Assembly (NCBI RefSeq): GCF_003605405.2
Contig: NZ_QYTW02000015.1
Span: 1-64,000 of the forward strand
Length of the DNA stretch: 64,000 bases
Source: Siminovitchia terrae
Lineage (GTDB): Bacteria > Bacillota > Bacilli > Bacillales > Bacillaceae_C
Direction: 5' to 3'
The position numbers were made by a program, and so were the translations under genes. The stretch's first letter is position 1; each line of letters opens with the position of its first letter. This document shows, piece by piece, positions 37,364-46,702 of this stretch. A model generated the notes under the pieces. It searched no databases. It was not told the DNA's origin and saw only the letters and a program-made list of their open reading frames with translations.

Positions 37364-37694
37364 CTTTTCGTCTTATTATTAAACATTTGTACAGATGAAA
37401 TGCATATTAGGAAAGTAATAATAAATTATGTGATGCACTTCACGTACACAAGCAAAAAAATGTCACAAAAAATAGACATATGTCTCAATACATCATATGG
37501 CTTTTATATTCTTTTTTCAAGCAGTTTTTTGGAAGAATAACAATTCTGAAATTTACAAAATAAAAACTGTTTACACTGCTTTTTTCCGCTGTCCCTAGGC
37601 CATTTTATATGACAAGATTATGCATTGTATGGCACAATAGGTACGTGTTAGGATGACATAATGAAGTTGTTTATGAACTTAGGAGGGGTTTTCT
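37364..37694. other. yumB-yumC divergent intergenic region
   Basis: 331 nt, AT-rich, holding both promoters. It contains an FNR/CRP-type palindrome (37429-37444) and, nearer yumC, GACAAGATTATGC-type sequences that could be promoter boxes but do not reach consensus. Confidence 0.5.
37429..37444. promoter_or_regulatory. candidate FNR/CRP-type operator
   Basis: TGTGATGCACTTCACG matches TGTGA-N6-TCACA with one mismatch. It lies 80 nt upstream of the yumB start. Redox or oxygen control would suit NADH dehydrogenase, but the spacing differs from a Rex box. Confidence 0.4.
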
Positions 37695-38693
37695 TTGAAA
37701 GAAGATCAGCAAGTTTTTGATATGACCATCATCGGGGCAGGTCCTGCCGGGATGTTCACTGCCTTTTATGCTGGGATGAGGAATTCATCGGTTAAAGTGA
37801 TAGAAAGTCTTCCACAACTCGGGGGGCAATTGGCAGCCCTATATCCGGAAAAATATATATATGATGTGGCCGGTTTTCCAAAAATCAAGGCACAGGATCT
37901 GGTCAACAACCTAAAGGAGCAGCTTAAGCTATTCTCTCAAACCATTTGTCTTGGACAATCCGTCCAAAATGTTGAAAAGCTGGAAGATGGAACTTTTAAA
38001 CTGACAACAGACAAAGAGATCCATTATTCCAAATCAATTATCATTACTGCAGGAATCGGCGCCTTCCAGCCAAGAAAGCTTGAAGTGGAAAAAGCTGAAC
38101 AATACGAAGACAAAAATCTACACTATTTTGTAGATGTCATGAAAAAGTTCGAGGGGCAAAGAGTCGTCATCTTAGGTGGAGGAGATTCCGCTGTTGACTG
38201 GGCATTGATGCTCGAACCGATTGCTGAGAAGGTGACACTTGTCCACCGCAGAGATAAATTCCGTGCTCACGAAAGCAGCGTTAACCAACTGAAAGAATCT
38301 TCGGTTGAAATCAAAACACCTTTTGCCGCTTCAGACATTATTTGTGATGAAGAATCTATCAAAAAGCTTGTCATCCAGGAAGTCAGAGGCGATGCCGTGG
38401 AAGAAATCGAATTGGATGCTCTCATCTGTAATTACGGATTTGTTTCATCACTCGGACCAATTAAGGACTGGGGCATTGAGATTGAAAAGAACTCCATTGT
38501 TGTCAACTCCAAAATGGAAACAAACATTCCGGGAATCTATGCCGCCGGCGACATCACAACATATGATGGAAAAGTAAAATTGATTGCTACTGGATTTGGT
38601 GAAGCACCGACAGCCGTCAGCAACGCAAAAGCTTACATCGATCCAAAGGCAAGAGTGCAGCCAATGCATAGTACTTCCTTATTTGATAAGTAA
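37695..38693 (+). CDS. yumC: ferredoxin-NADP+ reductase (thioredoxin reductase-like)
   Basis: 332 residues, TrxR-like FNR that reduces ferredoxin or flavodoxin from NADPH. FAD motif GAGPAGM (15-21), NADP motif [10 protein letters not shown] in the middle, no CxxC between them, and the C-terminal [24 protein letters not shown] start after AGGAGGGG. Confidence 0.95.
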   Translation: MKEDQQVFDMTIIGAGPAGMFTAFYAGMRNSSVKVIESLPQLGGQLAALYPEKYIYDVAGFPKIKAQDLVNNLKEQLKLFSQTICLGQSVQNVEKLEDGTFKLTTDKEIHYSKSIIITAGIGAFQPRKLEVEKAEQYEDKNLHYFVDVMKKFEGQRVVILGGGDSAVDWALMLEPIAEKVTLVHRRDKFRAHESSVNQLKESSVEIKTPFAASDIICDEESIKKLVIQEVRGDAVEEIELDALICNYGFVSSLGPIKDWGIEIEKNSIVVNSKMETNIPGIYAAGDITTYDGKVKLIATGFGEAPTAVSNAKAYIDPKARVQPMHSTSLFDK

Positions 38694-38694
38694 A

Positions 38695-39089
38695 TAAGAA
38701 AAGCGCAAGCGCCTTGCTCATCGACGTACAGACTGGAGTGCTCTGACGAGATAAAGGATAAGGAAGTGCGAGAGTGCCTGCTTATCGGCGACAAGCATAA
38801 GACGGGCGCTGAAGAAGGTGTAGTTTGCCTTCAGCAGCGGTTGGCTTATGTCCTCGAGCGATGGCACTCGCAGCTGGACAACACGGAGACGAAGGCCGCC
38901 TCAAGCCGCCGGCTTCGGTGGCACTAGTACTTCCTGTACGTCGGCAGGCTCAGGACGCGACGTCCTGTCGCTTCGCTTGCACTAGTACTTCCTGTACGTC
39001 GAAGCCGATGTAGACTACGTAGGAAGAAGCGCGAAGTCTGCTAGTCGATAGGCGCGGGAGCTGGACAACAAAGCACTTTGTTCAAAATG
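38695..39089. repeat. family-B GC-rich repeat, long form
   Basis: About 395 bp between yumC and yutM. Begins AAGAAAAGCGCAAGCGCC, ends AGCTGGACAACAAAGCACTT. Contains an internal short duplication of CACTAGTACTTCCTGTACGTC. Confidence 0.88.
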
Positions 39090-39116
39090 TTAAACCTTTT
39101 CTTATCTTGAAAATAT

Positions 39117-39148
39117 AAAGCCTGAACAGAATTTCTGTTCAGGCTTTT
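39117..39148. terminator. bidirectional yumC/yutM terminator
   Basis: A perfect 15-bp stem (AAAGCCTGAACAGAA/TTCTGTTCAGGCTTT) with a 1-nt centre and T run. Confidence 0.9.
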
Positions 39149-39153
39149 TAAAA

Positions 39154-39516
39154 TTAACATTCTTCCGGCGTTCCCGACACTTTAGCAGTCCGGAAGGATG
39201 AACCGCACCCACAAGATACAAGTGCGTTCGGATTCTCTATCGTAAAACCGCCGCCCATTAGAGACTGTTTAAAGTCAATGACAGTACCAGCGACAATCGG
39301 CGCAGTCTCTTCATCAATGACAACACCTATTCCGTGTTGCTCGAAGAATGTATCCTTTTCGGCTCTTTCATGGTCAAGACTCATGCCGTATGATAAACCA
39401 CTACAGCCGCCACCATTAATGGAAAAACGGAAATTGGCTCCTTCTTCTCCATTTTCTTTCATCATTTTTTTGATCTGCACTGCAGCTGATTCGGTCAATG
39501 TAATTAGATCACTCAT
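39154..39516 (-). CDS. yutM: A-type Fe-S carrier (HesB/IscA/ErpA)
   Basis: 120 residues. The three cluster-binding cysteines are present: one in NGGGCSGLSY and two in SCGCGSSF. Delivers Fe-S clusters to target enzymes. RBS GAGGGGGTG before the ATG. In B. subtilis yutM and yuzB also neighbour each other; the intervening dapF and yutK are absent here. Confidence 0.93.
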   Translation of the reverse strand: MSDLITLTESAAVQIKKMMKENGEEGANFRFSINGGGCSGLSYGMSLDHERAEKDTFFEQHGIGVVIDEETAPIVAGTVIDFKQSLMGGGFTIENPNALVSCGCGSSFRTAKVSGTPEEC

Positions 39517-39599
39517 GAATCTGCACCCCCTCTTGCGAGAAATGAAGTCCTTCCTTTATTATAAACCTAGAAGGGTCTATTCTCAACCAATCGGTTTCA

Positions 39600-39790
39600 A
39601 TCAAATACGCCTTGGCGTATTTGCGCCAAGATTTTATCGAGCTTCTCTCGATAAATTCCCTATGAAAATCTGTGGCATCCGCCAGAGGCTTTAACTTTAT
39701 TCAGCCAGGGTTTGAACCCCCACTGAATGGGAATACCAATGTGCTTTCATCTCACCACTTACAGAAGTGAGAGACTTCTGCTGAATGAAG
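39600..39790 (-). repeat. family-A repeat, copy 8 (abuts yuzB stop)
   Basis: 191 bp with ATACGCC, GCTTCTCTCG and GCCAGAGGC variants. The next three plus-strand bases, TTA, are the yuzB stop codon. Confidence 0.95.
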
Positions 39791-40027
39791 TTAAAACATC
39801 GGATTATCCTCTATATATTGGTAAATGTTTTTGACCAAATCCTCAGGATTCTCCCCAGTGACCACTTCTCCATTTACAAGTGCATACAAAGTTTCATCGC
39901 ACAAATCGCAATGATCTAGACAGCCATATTCCATAATGTCCAAGTCCGGATCTTCTTCTAACTTTTGCATTGCTTCATACCCGCCCATGCCAAGGTTACT
40001 GATGCAAAATTCTATGATAGGATTCAT
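39791..40027 (-). CDS. yuzB: YuzB (UPF0349) small protein
   Basis: 78 residues with cysteines in EFCISNLG and EYGCLDHCDLC, thioredoxin-fold-like and possibly metal- or disulfide-linked; C-terminus YIEDNPMF as in B. subtilis YuzB. ATG at 40027 after GAGGTGAAG. Function unknown. Confidence 0.9.
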   Translation of the reverse strand: MNPIIEFCISNLGMGGYEAMQKLEEDPDLDIMEYGCLDHCDLCDETLYALVNGEVVTGENPEDLVKNIYQYIEDNPMF

Positions 40028-40249
40028 TTGCTTCACCTCATTACCAGTCCTTATCCTACTCTTTTCGCACGGGTTAGTCAATTTGAAAGGCTTCTTAGTC
40101 CAGCTCAACAGACCGAAACATATTAATCCTGTTGTATATCAAGGTAGATTCCGCTATACTGTACGTTGGATATATAACTCATAAAACGACATATTTTTTT
40201 GTTTTTTCTTTACTATAGGATAATTAGACGGCAAAAGGAGATTGTTTGC

Positions 40250-41317
40250 ATGAAAAAATTAGTACTGCTGGGCGGTGGGTATGGAAATATGCGGATGCTG
40301 CACCGTTTGCTGCCAAATAACTTACCAGAAGATGTATCCATCACCTTGATTGATCGAGTGCCATACCACTGTCTTAAAACAGAATACTACGCATTGGCTG
40401 CAGGAACAGTTTCAGATCAGGAAGTCCGTGTACCTTTTCCTGAACATCCGCGCCTTGAATTAAAATATGGTGAAATCACAAACATTGACCTTGAGAACAA
40501 ACTGGTTCATCTGGATGAAGGAGAGCCTGTCCCATATGATGATCTGGTGATCGGTCTTGGATGTGAAGATAAGTATCATAATATCCCTGGAGCCAAAGAA
40601 CATACACATAGTATTCAAAATATAGAAAAGGCCCGTGAGACGTATCAAACCTTAAACAATCTGCCAGCTAATTCTGTTGTCAGTATTGTAGGCGGAGGCC
40701 TGAGCGGAGTGGAGCTCGCAAGTGAACTCAGAGAAAGTCGCGAGGACTTGGTCATCAAACTATTTGACCGTGGAAAGATCATTCTCTCTGCATTTCCAGA
40801 AAGAGTAAGCCGCTATGTACAAAATTGGTTCCAAACAAACGGTGTTGAAGTCATTAATGGAGCGAACATTACAAAAGTGGAAGACCAGACCCTTTTTAAT
40901 CATGATGAGCCGGTTCATACAGATGTTATTGTTTGGACTGCCGGTATCCAGCCAAACTGGATTGTGCGTGAATTGGATGTAGAAAAGGATAAGCAAGGTA
41001 GGGTCGTATTGACAAAGCATCATAATATTCCAGTTGATGAGCATGTGTATGTTGTTGGAGACTGTGCCAGCCTTCCTTATGCCCCTAGTGCTCAGCTCGC
41101 GGAAGGACAAGCAGACCAAATCGCTCAAATCCTTCAAAAGCGCTGGAGCGGACAAGAACTCCCAGCAGAATTGCCTACCATTAAGCTCAAAGGTGTCCTT
41201 GGCTCACTTGGTAAAAAGCAGGGCTTTGGACTAATGGCGGAGCGTGCTATCACCGGACGTATCGCTCGTATTCTGAAATCAGGAATTCTATGGATGTATA
41301 AATATCACAACGGATAA
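40250..41317 (+). CDS. yutJ: NDH-2-like flavoprotein
   Basis: 355 residues, pyridine nucleotide-disulfide oxidoreductase family, with FAD motif GGGYGNMR (7-14), NAD motif VGGGLSGVELASE and GDCASLPYAPSAQLAEGQ. Related to NDH-2, and the MYKYHNG end could touch the membrane. ATG at 40250 after AAAGGAG. Confidence 0.9.
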   Translation: MKKLVLLGGGYGNMRMLHRLLPNNLPEDVSITLIDRVPYHCLKTEYYALAAGTVSDQEVRVPFPEHPRLELKYGEITNIDLENKLVHLDEGEPVPYDDLVIGLGCEDKYHNIPGAKEHTHSIQNIEKARETYQTLNNLPANSVVSIVGGGLSGVELASELRESREDLVIKLFDRGKIILSAFPERVSRYVQNWFQTNGVEVINGANITKVEDQTLFNHDEPVHTDVIVWTAGIQPNWIVRELDVEKDKQGRVVLTKHHNIPVDEHVYVVGDCASLPYAPSAQLAEGQADQIAQILQKRWSGQELPAELPTIKLKGVLGSLGKKQGFGLMAERAITGRIARILKSGILWMYKYHNG

Positions 41318-41375
41318 AAAAGCATCACGCACGAAAACCATGGAATAAAAATATAGTCTAATTCATTTTATCCTT

Positions 41376-41405
41376 AGTCGGAATCAGTTTTTTCTGATTC
41401 CGACT
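41376..41405. terminator. yutJ/yuzD convergent hairpin
   Basis: A perfect 12-bp stem (AGTCGGAATCAG/CTGATTCCGACT) around six T. No external T run, so a terminator role is likely but weaker. Confidence 0.55.
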
Positions 41406-41411
41406 ATCTAT

Positions 41412-41735
41412 TTATTCTGAGCGATAACCGTATTCTTCCATCTTCTGGTACACATCTTTTAACCGAGGATTCCCCTCTCCAATTATTTCTGCGTCCATCG
41501 TTACAACAGGATAAAACAAATCTTCGTCGATTACCCGCTCTGCAAATTCTTTTACTGATTCCTCATCAGGAGGGTTAAAAATATCGATATATCGGATTTT
41601 AAAAGGCTGTTCCGGAAATTTTCGCGAAATCGCTGCTTCCAGCCACTCATATGTTTCCATCGAGGATGGCAAGTTAACGCAGCTTGCACAAATCTGCTTA
41701 GCCCCGTAAACAAATATTTCGGCTTCTTTCTTCAT
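41412..41735 (-). CDS. yuzD: YuzD, thioredoxin-fold protein
   Basis: 107 residues, DUF1462. A CASC motif (GAKQICASCVNLPSS) sits where thioredoxin-like proteins hold their redox Cys pair, followed by RYIDIFNPP. Putative disulfide oxidoreductase. ATG at 41735. Confidence 0.9.
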   Translation of the reverse strand: MKKEAEIFVYGAKQICASCVNLPSSMETYEWLEAAISRKFPEQPFKIRYIDIFNPPDEESVKEFAERVIDEDLFYPVVTMDAEIIGEGNPRLKDVYQKMEEYGYRSE

Positions 41736-42021
41736 CGCATCCACACTCCTTTTCATTCATTGTACCCTTTTTAAAGAAAATTCCCAACGAGAGAAGCCCG
41801 TTCATAAAACAGTCGAACATTGAAAAACACGCCTGGCCGTACCCACAAATTTCAGAATAGACTCAGGCATTGAAACCGGATTTTGATGTTTCTGCAAATT
41901 GATCCTTTGAAGTCTCTCCCTCAATATAGCACTAAACACAGACTTTAATCATGTCCAAACATAGCCATAGATTTTTTTTGCGTTTCTGATTATAATGGGA
42001 TAAGGAAGGGAGTAGATCTGA

Positions 42022-42258
42022 ATGTCTGAACAAGCAATGTACAGTCAAGTTCAAGAAGTACTCGATAAATTACGGCCTTTTCTTCTTCGTGACGGCGGTG
42101 ACTGCGAACTCGTGGATGTAGATGAAGGGATTGTAAAACTTCGTCTTTTGGGGGCTTGCGGTACATGCCCAAGCTCTACAATTACATTGAAAGCCGGTAT
42201 CGAGCGGGCATTGGTTGAGGAAGTGCCTGGCGTCGTTGAAGTAGAACAGGTATTTTAA
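42022..42258 (+). CDS. yutI: NifU-type Fe-S scaffold
   Basis: 78 residues, NifU C-terminal domain: [18 protein letters not shown] and cluster-binding [10 protein letters not shown]. Supplies clusters with yutM. ATG follows GGGAGTAG. Confidence 0.94.
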   Translation: MSEQAMYSQVQEVLDKLRPFLLRDGGDCELVDVDEGIVKLRLLGACGTCPSSTITLKAGIERALVEEVPGVVEVEQVF

Positions 42259-42261
42259 TTC

Positions 42262-42290
42262 GCGATTCGGATTTTTCCGAATCGCTTTTT
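42262..42290 (+). terminator. yutI terminator
   Basis: GCGATTCGGA and TCCGAATCGC stem followed by five T. Confidence 0.88.
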
Positions 42291-42312
42291 ATTATGAAGT
42301 TAAGCAACATCC

Positions 42313-43305
42313 TCAAAGCCAATCAACTGCTGGCAGCTTTTTTTTCACCCCCGCCATCGAATAAAAAGAACGAAGAAACCGTTCATAATCCTGCGTATCC
42401 CTTAAATATTTGGCCAATGTCTCTTCTAGCTGCTTTTTTCCCGATTGTAAATTTGTATTGTAATATTCCTCCACACACACAAAGTAATGAAGCGGAAATA
42501 ACAATCTTGCATAGATAAGTCTCCAGGCAAACGGTGATATCGATGATAGAGATTGGTACTCGTTTAAAAAATTTGTCATGTCCGGGTAAAGTGTCCGGCT
42601 GCTTCTGAAGTAACGATCTCGAATCCATTCCGAAATGTCCCTTGACGGATGGTCAAAGACCCAATCGAAAGGGTTCCTGATTTCTTGTTCGTCCTTCCAT
42701 AGATCATCATAAAATCGTTCATGGCAAATCGTTCCATAATCAAAACGATGAAGCTGCTCGTCCAGCTCAGTATCTGTCACGTATTGAATAGCATTCTCGC
42801 ACAACCCCATATAATATGGGAAAGATTCAATGAACATCTTGTCAAATTCCTCTCTTGGCGGCTCATGAAGCAAACCTGTCCATACTTTCTCCATTTGATC
42901 AAGCCTAACAGCCCAATAGTCCTTCCACTCGCCTACTCTATTCAAATTAGTAATGGGAGCCTGCAGGCTTTTTCCCCTGTTATGAAATCTTGCCAGTTGA
43001 CGACCAGTCTTGAGGTTTCGATTAGCCCCATGAAATTGATTTTGAAGAGCCACATAATCCTCATTTTCATGTGTGACCAAATACTTTCCTTCCTTGCTTG
43101 CTACAAACCTTGACACTTTTTTATCTGAATGCTTTGCCATGTGCTCTGACATTTCATATAATTCTATTAGAACCTCCTGTTCCACATGAGTCACAGAAAC
43201 AATAGTATACAACAAACCGTTTGAAAAAAAGCGGGTTTGTCGTCCAATTCGGATTGATCGATCTGCTTTGATGTCAAAATACTTCTCCAAAATATCCATA
43301 AGCAT
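42313..43305 (-). CDS. yutH: YutH spore-coat protein (CotS-like kinase fold)
   Basis: 330 residues, of the aminoglycoside phosphotransferase-like CotS/CotI/YutH group. LARFHNRG and HERFYDDLW are recognisable remnants of the kinase fold. Spore coat component in B. subtilis. ATG at 43305 after GAGGGATG. Confidence 0.88.
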   Translation of the reverse strand: MLMDILEKYFDIKADRSIRIGRQTRFFSNGLLYTIVSVTHVEQEVLIELYEMSEHMAKHSDKKVSRFVASKEGKYLVTHENEDYVALQNQFHGANRNLKTGRQLARFHNRGKSLQAPITNLNRVGEWKDYWAVRLDQMEKVWTGLLHEPPREEFDKMFIESFPYYMGLCENAIQYVTDTELDEQLHRFDYGTICHERFYDDLWKDEQEIRNPFDWVFDHPSRDISEWIRDRYFRSSRTLYPDMTNFLNEYQSLSSISPFAWRLIYARLLFPLHYFVCVEEYYNTNLQSGKKQLEETLAKYLRDTQDYERFLRSFYSMAGVKKKLPAVDWL

Positions 43306-43455
43306 AAAAACATCCCTCTCTTATCACTTTTTCCCCTATATAAGTATATGAGCGAGATTGGTTATTTTGCTGAAGGTTTGTTTTTTACATGGAAATTGCC
43401 GGGGAGGAAAAAATGAGATTCAGACAGAACTACATGACATAAAGGGTGAGAAGAA

Positions 43456-43956
43456 ATGACCTCAGAAAGAAAAATGACAAAGCTGGAACAGACTGCACGT
43501 CGCTTATTGAATGAGCGCGGCGTTACCATCGAAGATATTGCGGAACTTGTGATGTACTTGCAAAAAAAATACCATCCCGACCTCACAATCGAGGAATGCA
43601 TATTTAATATCGAGCGTGTCCTTCGTAAGAGGGAAGTGCAAAATGCCATATTGACCGGTATTCAGCTTGATATGATGGCGGAACAAGGGAAGCTGGATGA
43701 ACCGCTTCAAACTATTATCGGTACAGATGAGAGCATGTACGGAGTAGATGAAATTTTAGCCTTCTCTATAGTCAATGTCTACGGCTCGATCGGGTTTACT
43801 AATTATGGTTATATTGACAAGCAGAAGCCAGGCATTTTGGAGCATTTGAACGACCATTCTACAGGAGAAGTTCATACTTTTCTCGATGACATCGTCGGCG
43901 CTATTGCTGCAGCGGCCTCCAGTAGGCTTGCCCACAGTGCTAAAGGCGAGGAATAA
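43456..43956 (+). CDS. yutG: phosphatidylglycerophosphatase A-like protein
   Basis: 166 residues, PgpA family with the pattern TDESMYGVDEILAFSIVNVYGSIG and a C-terminal DDIVGAIAAAASSRL. B. subtilis YutG acts on phosphatidylglycerophosphate as a minor enzyme. RBS GGGTGAG. Confidence 0.88.
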   Translation: MTSERKMTKLEQTARRLLNERGVTIEDIAELVMYLQKKYHPDLTIEECIFNIERVLRKREVQNAILTGIQLDMMAEQGKLDEPLQTIIGTDESMYGVDEILAFSIVNVYGSIGFTNYGYIDKQKPGILEHLNDHSTGEVHTFLDDIVGAIAAAASSRLAHSAKGEE

Positions 43957-43984
43957 AGCTATAGAATAGGGGACAATGATGAAA

Positions 43985-44026
43985 AAAAAGGTCCCAACCT
44001 GCCAATAGGCAAGTTGGGACCTTTTT
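43985..44026 (+). terminator. yutG terminator
   Basis: Long stem AAAAGGTCCCAAC/GTTGGGACCTTTT with inner GCC/GGC and a T run, ending 4 nt before family-A copy 9. Confidence 0.9.
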
Positions 44027-44029
44027 ACA

Positions 44030-44219
44030 ATCAAATGCACCTTGGCGTATTAGAGCCTAGATTTTATCGAGCTCCGCTCGATAAATTTCCTCTGTAAATC
44101 TGTGGCATCCGCCGGAGGCTTTAACTTTATTCAGCCGGGGTTTGAACCCCCACTGAATGGAATACCAATAGGCATTCATCTCACCACTTACAGAAGTGAG
44201 AGACTTCTGCTGAACGAAG
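44030..44219 (-). repeat. family-A repeat, copy 9 (abuts yutF stop)
   Basis: 190 bp; AATGCACC, TATTAGAGCCTAG and GAACGAAG variants. The next bases, TTA, are the yutF stop codon. Confidence 0.95.
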
Positions 44220-44984
44220 TTAAATGTTCCATTCTTCAAGAGTATCCAGTACATGTGTCGGTTGACTTTTCTTTTCCTTTAATGCTTCCCTTGTCGTTAC
44301 TCCCGTATGAACGAGGAGCGTGTCCATTCCAATATTAATGCCCGCCAAAATATCCGTGTCGTAATTATCTCCAACCATCAGAGTTTTTTCCTTGATAGAT
44401 CCTAGCACTTTTAAAGCCTGCTCCATGATGATGCGATGTGGCTTGCCTATAAATATGGGTTCCGTTTGAGTCGAAATAGATACGACCGACGTAATTGCTC
44501 CGTTACCTGGAAGCAATCCCTTCTCCGTCGGCAGCGCTATGTCCCCATTCGTGGAAAAGAACATAGCTCCTTTCCTAACAGAAAGGCAAGCTTTCGCTAG
44601 CTTTTCATACGTTATTTTCCGATCTATTCCAATAATAACCGCTTCTGGATCCTCGTCTGTTAACTTAAGACCTCTCTCTTCCAAGGCAGACATAAGCCCT
44701 GTTTCTCCAATCACATAGATTGAAGTATTAGGATGATGATCATACAAATAGTTGGCCGCTGCCATGGAGGTTGTAAATACCTCTTCCTCTTTGGCTTCCA
44801 TTCCCAAATGATTTAAATGTTCAGCCACTTGCCTAGGGGTTTTCGAGGAATTATTAGTTACAAACAAAAAAGGAATATCTTTTTTTCTCAAGCGAGCTAC
44901 AAACTGGACAGCCTCTGGAATGCTCTCTTTGCCTCTGTACATCGTACCATCCAAGTCAATCAGATAGCCTTCATACTCCTTCAC
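44220..44984 (-). CDS. yutF: NagD-family HAD phosphatase
   Basis: 254 residues. HAD motif I LIDLDGTM (D10, D12), motif II VTNNSS, and motif IV GDNYDTDILAG are intact. Broad phosphatase on nucleotides or sugar phosphates. GTG start at 44984, 8 nt after GGAAGGGTGG, as in B. subtilis. Confidence 0.92.
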   Translation of the reverse strand: MKEYEGYLIDLDGTMYRGKESIPEAVQFVARLRKKDIPFLFVTNNSSKTPRQVAEHLNHLGMEAKEEEVFTTSMAAANYLYDHHPNTSIYVIGETGLMSALEERGLKLTDEDPEAVIIGIDRKITYEKLAKACLSVRKGAMFFSTNGDIALPTEKGLLPGNGAITSVVSISTQTEPIFIGKPHRIIMEQALKVLGSIKEKTLMVGDNYDTDILAGINIGMDTLLVHTGVTTREALKEKKSQPTHVLDTLEEWNI

Positions 44985-45007
44985 CGGACATTCCACCCTT
45001 CCAAACG

Positions 45008-45445
45008 TCACTTCTTAAATGCCGATACAGGTCCCAACTCGTTTGTTAAATAATCTCTTACTTTTGGCGCAAATTTTTTAAGGGCACTGATCTCTTCTTT
45101 CAACATTGTCTGAACCTGTTCATGGTTAACCTCAATATATTGTTGTACGAGCATTTTTCTAAAGCCAATAACAACCTTAAGGCTGTCGCTCATGTCATCT
45201 GTGACAACTTTTTCATCAGTAAGAATATCAATGATATCGTCATAGCTCCCCGGATCTCTCATGATAAAACCATCAATCATAGCATTGCCAGTATCAAGAA
45301 TGGATTCAATGACGGTCTGTGCAATTCTTTCCAGTGCGGCCTTTTCAATCATTGTCTCCCATTCATTTTTTTCTTCAAAAAACAGTAGTTGTTTTTCCAT
45401 ATACGCCAAAGTTTTTTCTATTTTTTCGCGATCAACAAAGTACAC
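45008..45445 (-). CDS. yutE: DUF86/HepT-like protein YutE
   Basis: 145 residues of helical HepT-like fold with VIGFRKMLVQQYIEV, where the family's RX4-6H/Y nuclease motif appears as R with a later Tyr. No MntA nucleotidyltransferase is adjacent, so toxin function is doubtful. GTG start at 45445 (MYFVDREK). Confidence 0.85.
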   Translation of the reverse strand: MYFVDREKIEKTLAYMEKQLLFFEEKNEWETMIEKAALERIAQTVIESILDTGNAMIDGFIMRDPGSYDDIIDILTDEKVVTDDMSDSLKVVIGFRKMLVQQYIEVNHEQVQTMLKEEISALKKFAPKVRDYLTNELGPVSAFKK

Positions 45446-45556
45446 AGTTCTGATTACCTCCATGAGTTGTTGTTACTATCTTATCAAATAAATGGTCTAT
45501 AGACGAATAGATGCAATGATTGAGGGCATTTTAAACATAAAAAAGGTGGTAGTCGT

Positions 45557-45865
45557 ATGGATGAAACAAACCGGGATCATCTTGATAAAGAGGAAATCAC
45601 ATATACAGATGTATCCAATGTGGAAACCCAAAGAAATTTCCTTATTCCAGAGGAGCTTCCCGAAGGGTCTTTGGGTTCGCCGAGAGGAAAGGTTACACGC
45701 GTGGAAAATAAATCCACTCCATGGAAAGAAGGACAGCGCCATTACAGTGCTTTTAACTACGAATTCAAATCAATGCACCAAAACAGACCCCGCAAGTTTC
45801 CTGGTGCCCATCCGACACATGATGATCCGAACCAAGACACAGAGCCACCATATCAAGACAGCTAA
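45557..45865 (+). CDS. DUF3905-like small hydrophilic protein
   Basis: 102 residues, highly polar, with RHYSAFNYEFKSMHQ and PGAHPTHDDPN. Conserved in spore formers; function unknown. RBS AAAGGTGG, ATG at 45557. Confidence 0.75.
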   Translation: MDETNRDHLDKEEITYTDVSNVETQRNFLIPEELPEGSLGSPRGKVTRVENKSTPWKEGQRHYSAFNYEFKSMHQNRPRKFPGAHPTHDDPNQDTEPPYQDS

Positions 45866-45940
45866 CCCCGTAAAAAAATGGCCAAAATTATTATGCTTGG
45901 CTATTTTTTATGGGGTGCGTTGGAATTAACAGGCGTTTTC

Positions 45941-46123
45941 GCTTTTCTATTGTCAAGCTACAGATGGCTGAGGCTCGAGGTCGCTTCGATCCATCCATTA
46001 AAAGTCAAAGGACGACTTCATTGGATGGCTCTCCGACGGACAGGATGTCCTAGTGCCGCCGGCGCCACAGGACGTGGCCACATTAGACGGCCTGCGCTTG
46101 TCGCCCCTGCGCGGCCGTCTTCC
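45941..46123 (-). repeat. family-C GC-rich repeat, tandem unit 1
   Basis: 183-bp unit starting GCTTTTCTATTGTCAAGCTA. Contains a hairpin of CATCCATT and AATGGATG around GACTTTGACTTT-like arms and the palindromic GTGCCGCCGGCGCCAC. Confidence 0.88.
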
Positions 46124-46312
46124 GCTTTTCTATTGTCCAGCTACAGACGGCTGGGGCTCGAGGTCGCTTCGATCCATCCATTGAAGTCAAAGGACGACTT
46201 CATTGGATGGATCTCCGACGGACAGGATGTCCTAGTGCCGCCGGCGCCACAGGACGTGGCCACATTAGACGGCCAGCGCTTGTCGCCCCTGAGCGGCCGT
46301 CTTCCGCTTTTC
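46124..46312 (-). repeat. family-C GC-rich repeat, tandem unit 2
   Basis: 182-bp second unit, over 95% like unit 1 by eye, plus a final GCTTTTC. The next base starts the yutD stop codon. Confidence 0.88.
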
Positions 46313-46588
46313 TTATTTATCAATCTTTTTCAATACAAAGTACGCACAGCCGAAGTTACAGTACTCATATAGATATTCCGACAAGGTACTGATTTTTGTA
46401 TCGAATGATGCCTTATGATTGTCGTCTGAGAAAAAGCCCTTCAGGCGTAGCTGACCATATCCCCAGTCACCAACAATGTAATCATACTTCATCAATATAT
46501 CGCTGAAGCGGGCTTTCAATGCTTCCTCATTGAAGCCGTCCCTGAATTCTTCAACGAGCTCATATTGCTTATTCTGTATCGCAACCAA
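46313..46588 (-). CDS. yutD: YutD family protein
   Basis: 91 residues with KYDYIVGDWGYGQLRLKGFF and YLYEYCNFGCAYFVL, DUF1027. Conserved, unknown function. TTG start with GGGTGAG close upstream. Confidence 0.88.
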   Translation of the reverse strand: MVAIQNKQYELVEEFRDGFNEEALKARFSDILMKYDYIVGDWGYGQLRLKGFFSDDNHKASFDTKISTLSEYLYEYCNFGCAYFVLKKIDK

Positions 46589-46702
46589 TTATCTCACCCG
46601 CTTAAATTTTTCAACTTCTTCCTTAAATTATAACTCAAACGGCAACAATTTCTAGTAAAAAAACCTTCTTAACGTACATCCTACTAAAGAGGAGGTGTAT
46701 TT

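Noticed and set aside
45008-45445. YutE as a HepT toxin of a HepT/MntA pair
   Set aside because: No nucleotidyltransferase antitoxin adjacent and the gene sits in the conserved yutF-yutE arrangement, so a toxin-antitoxin call is not supported.
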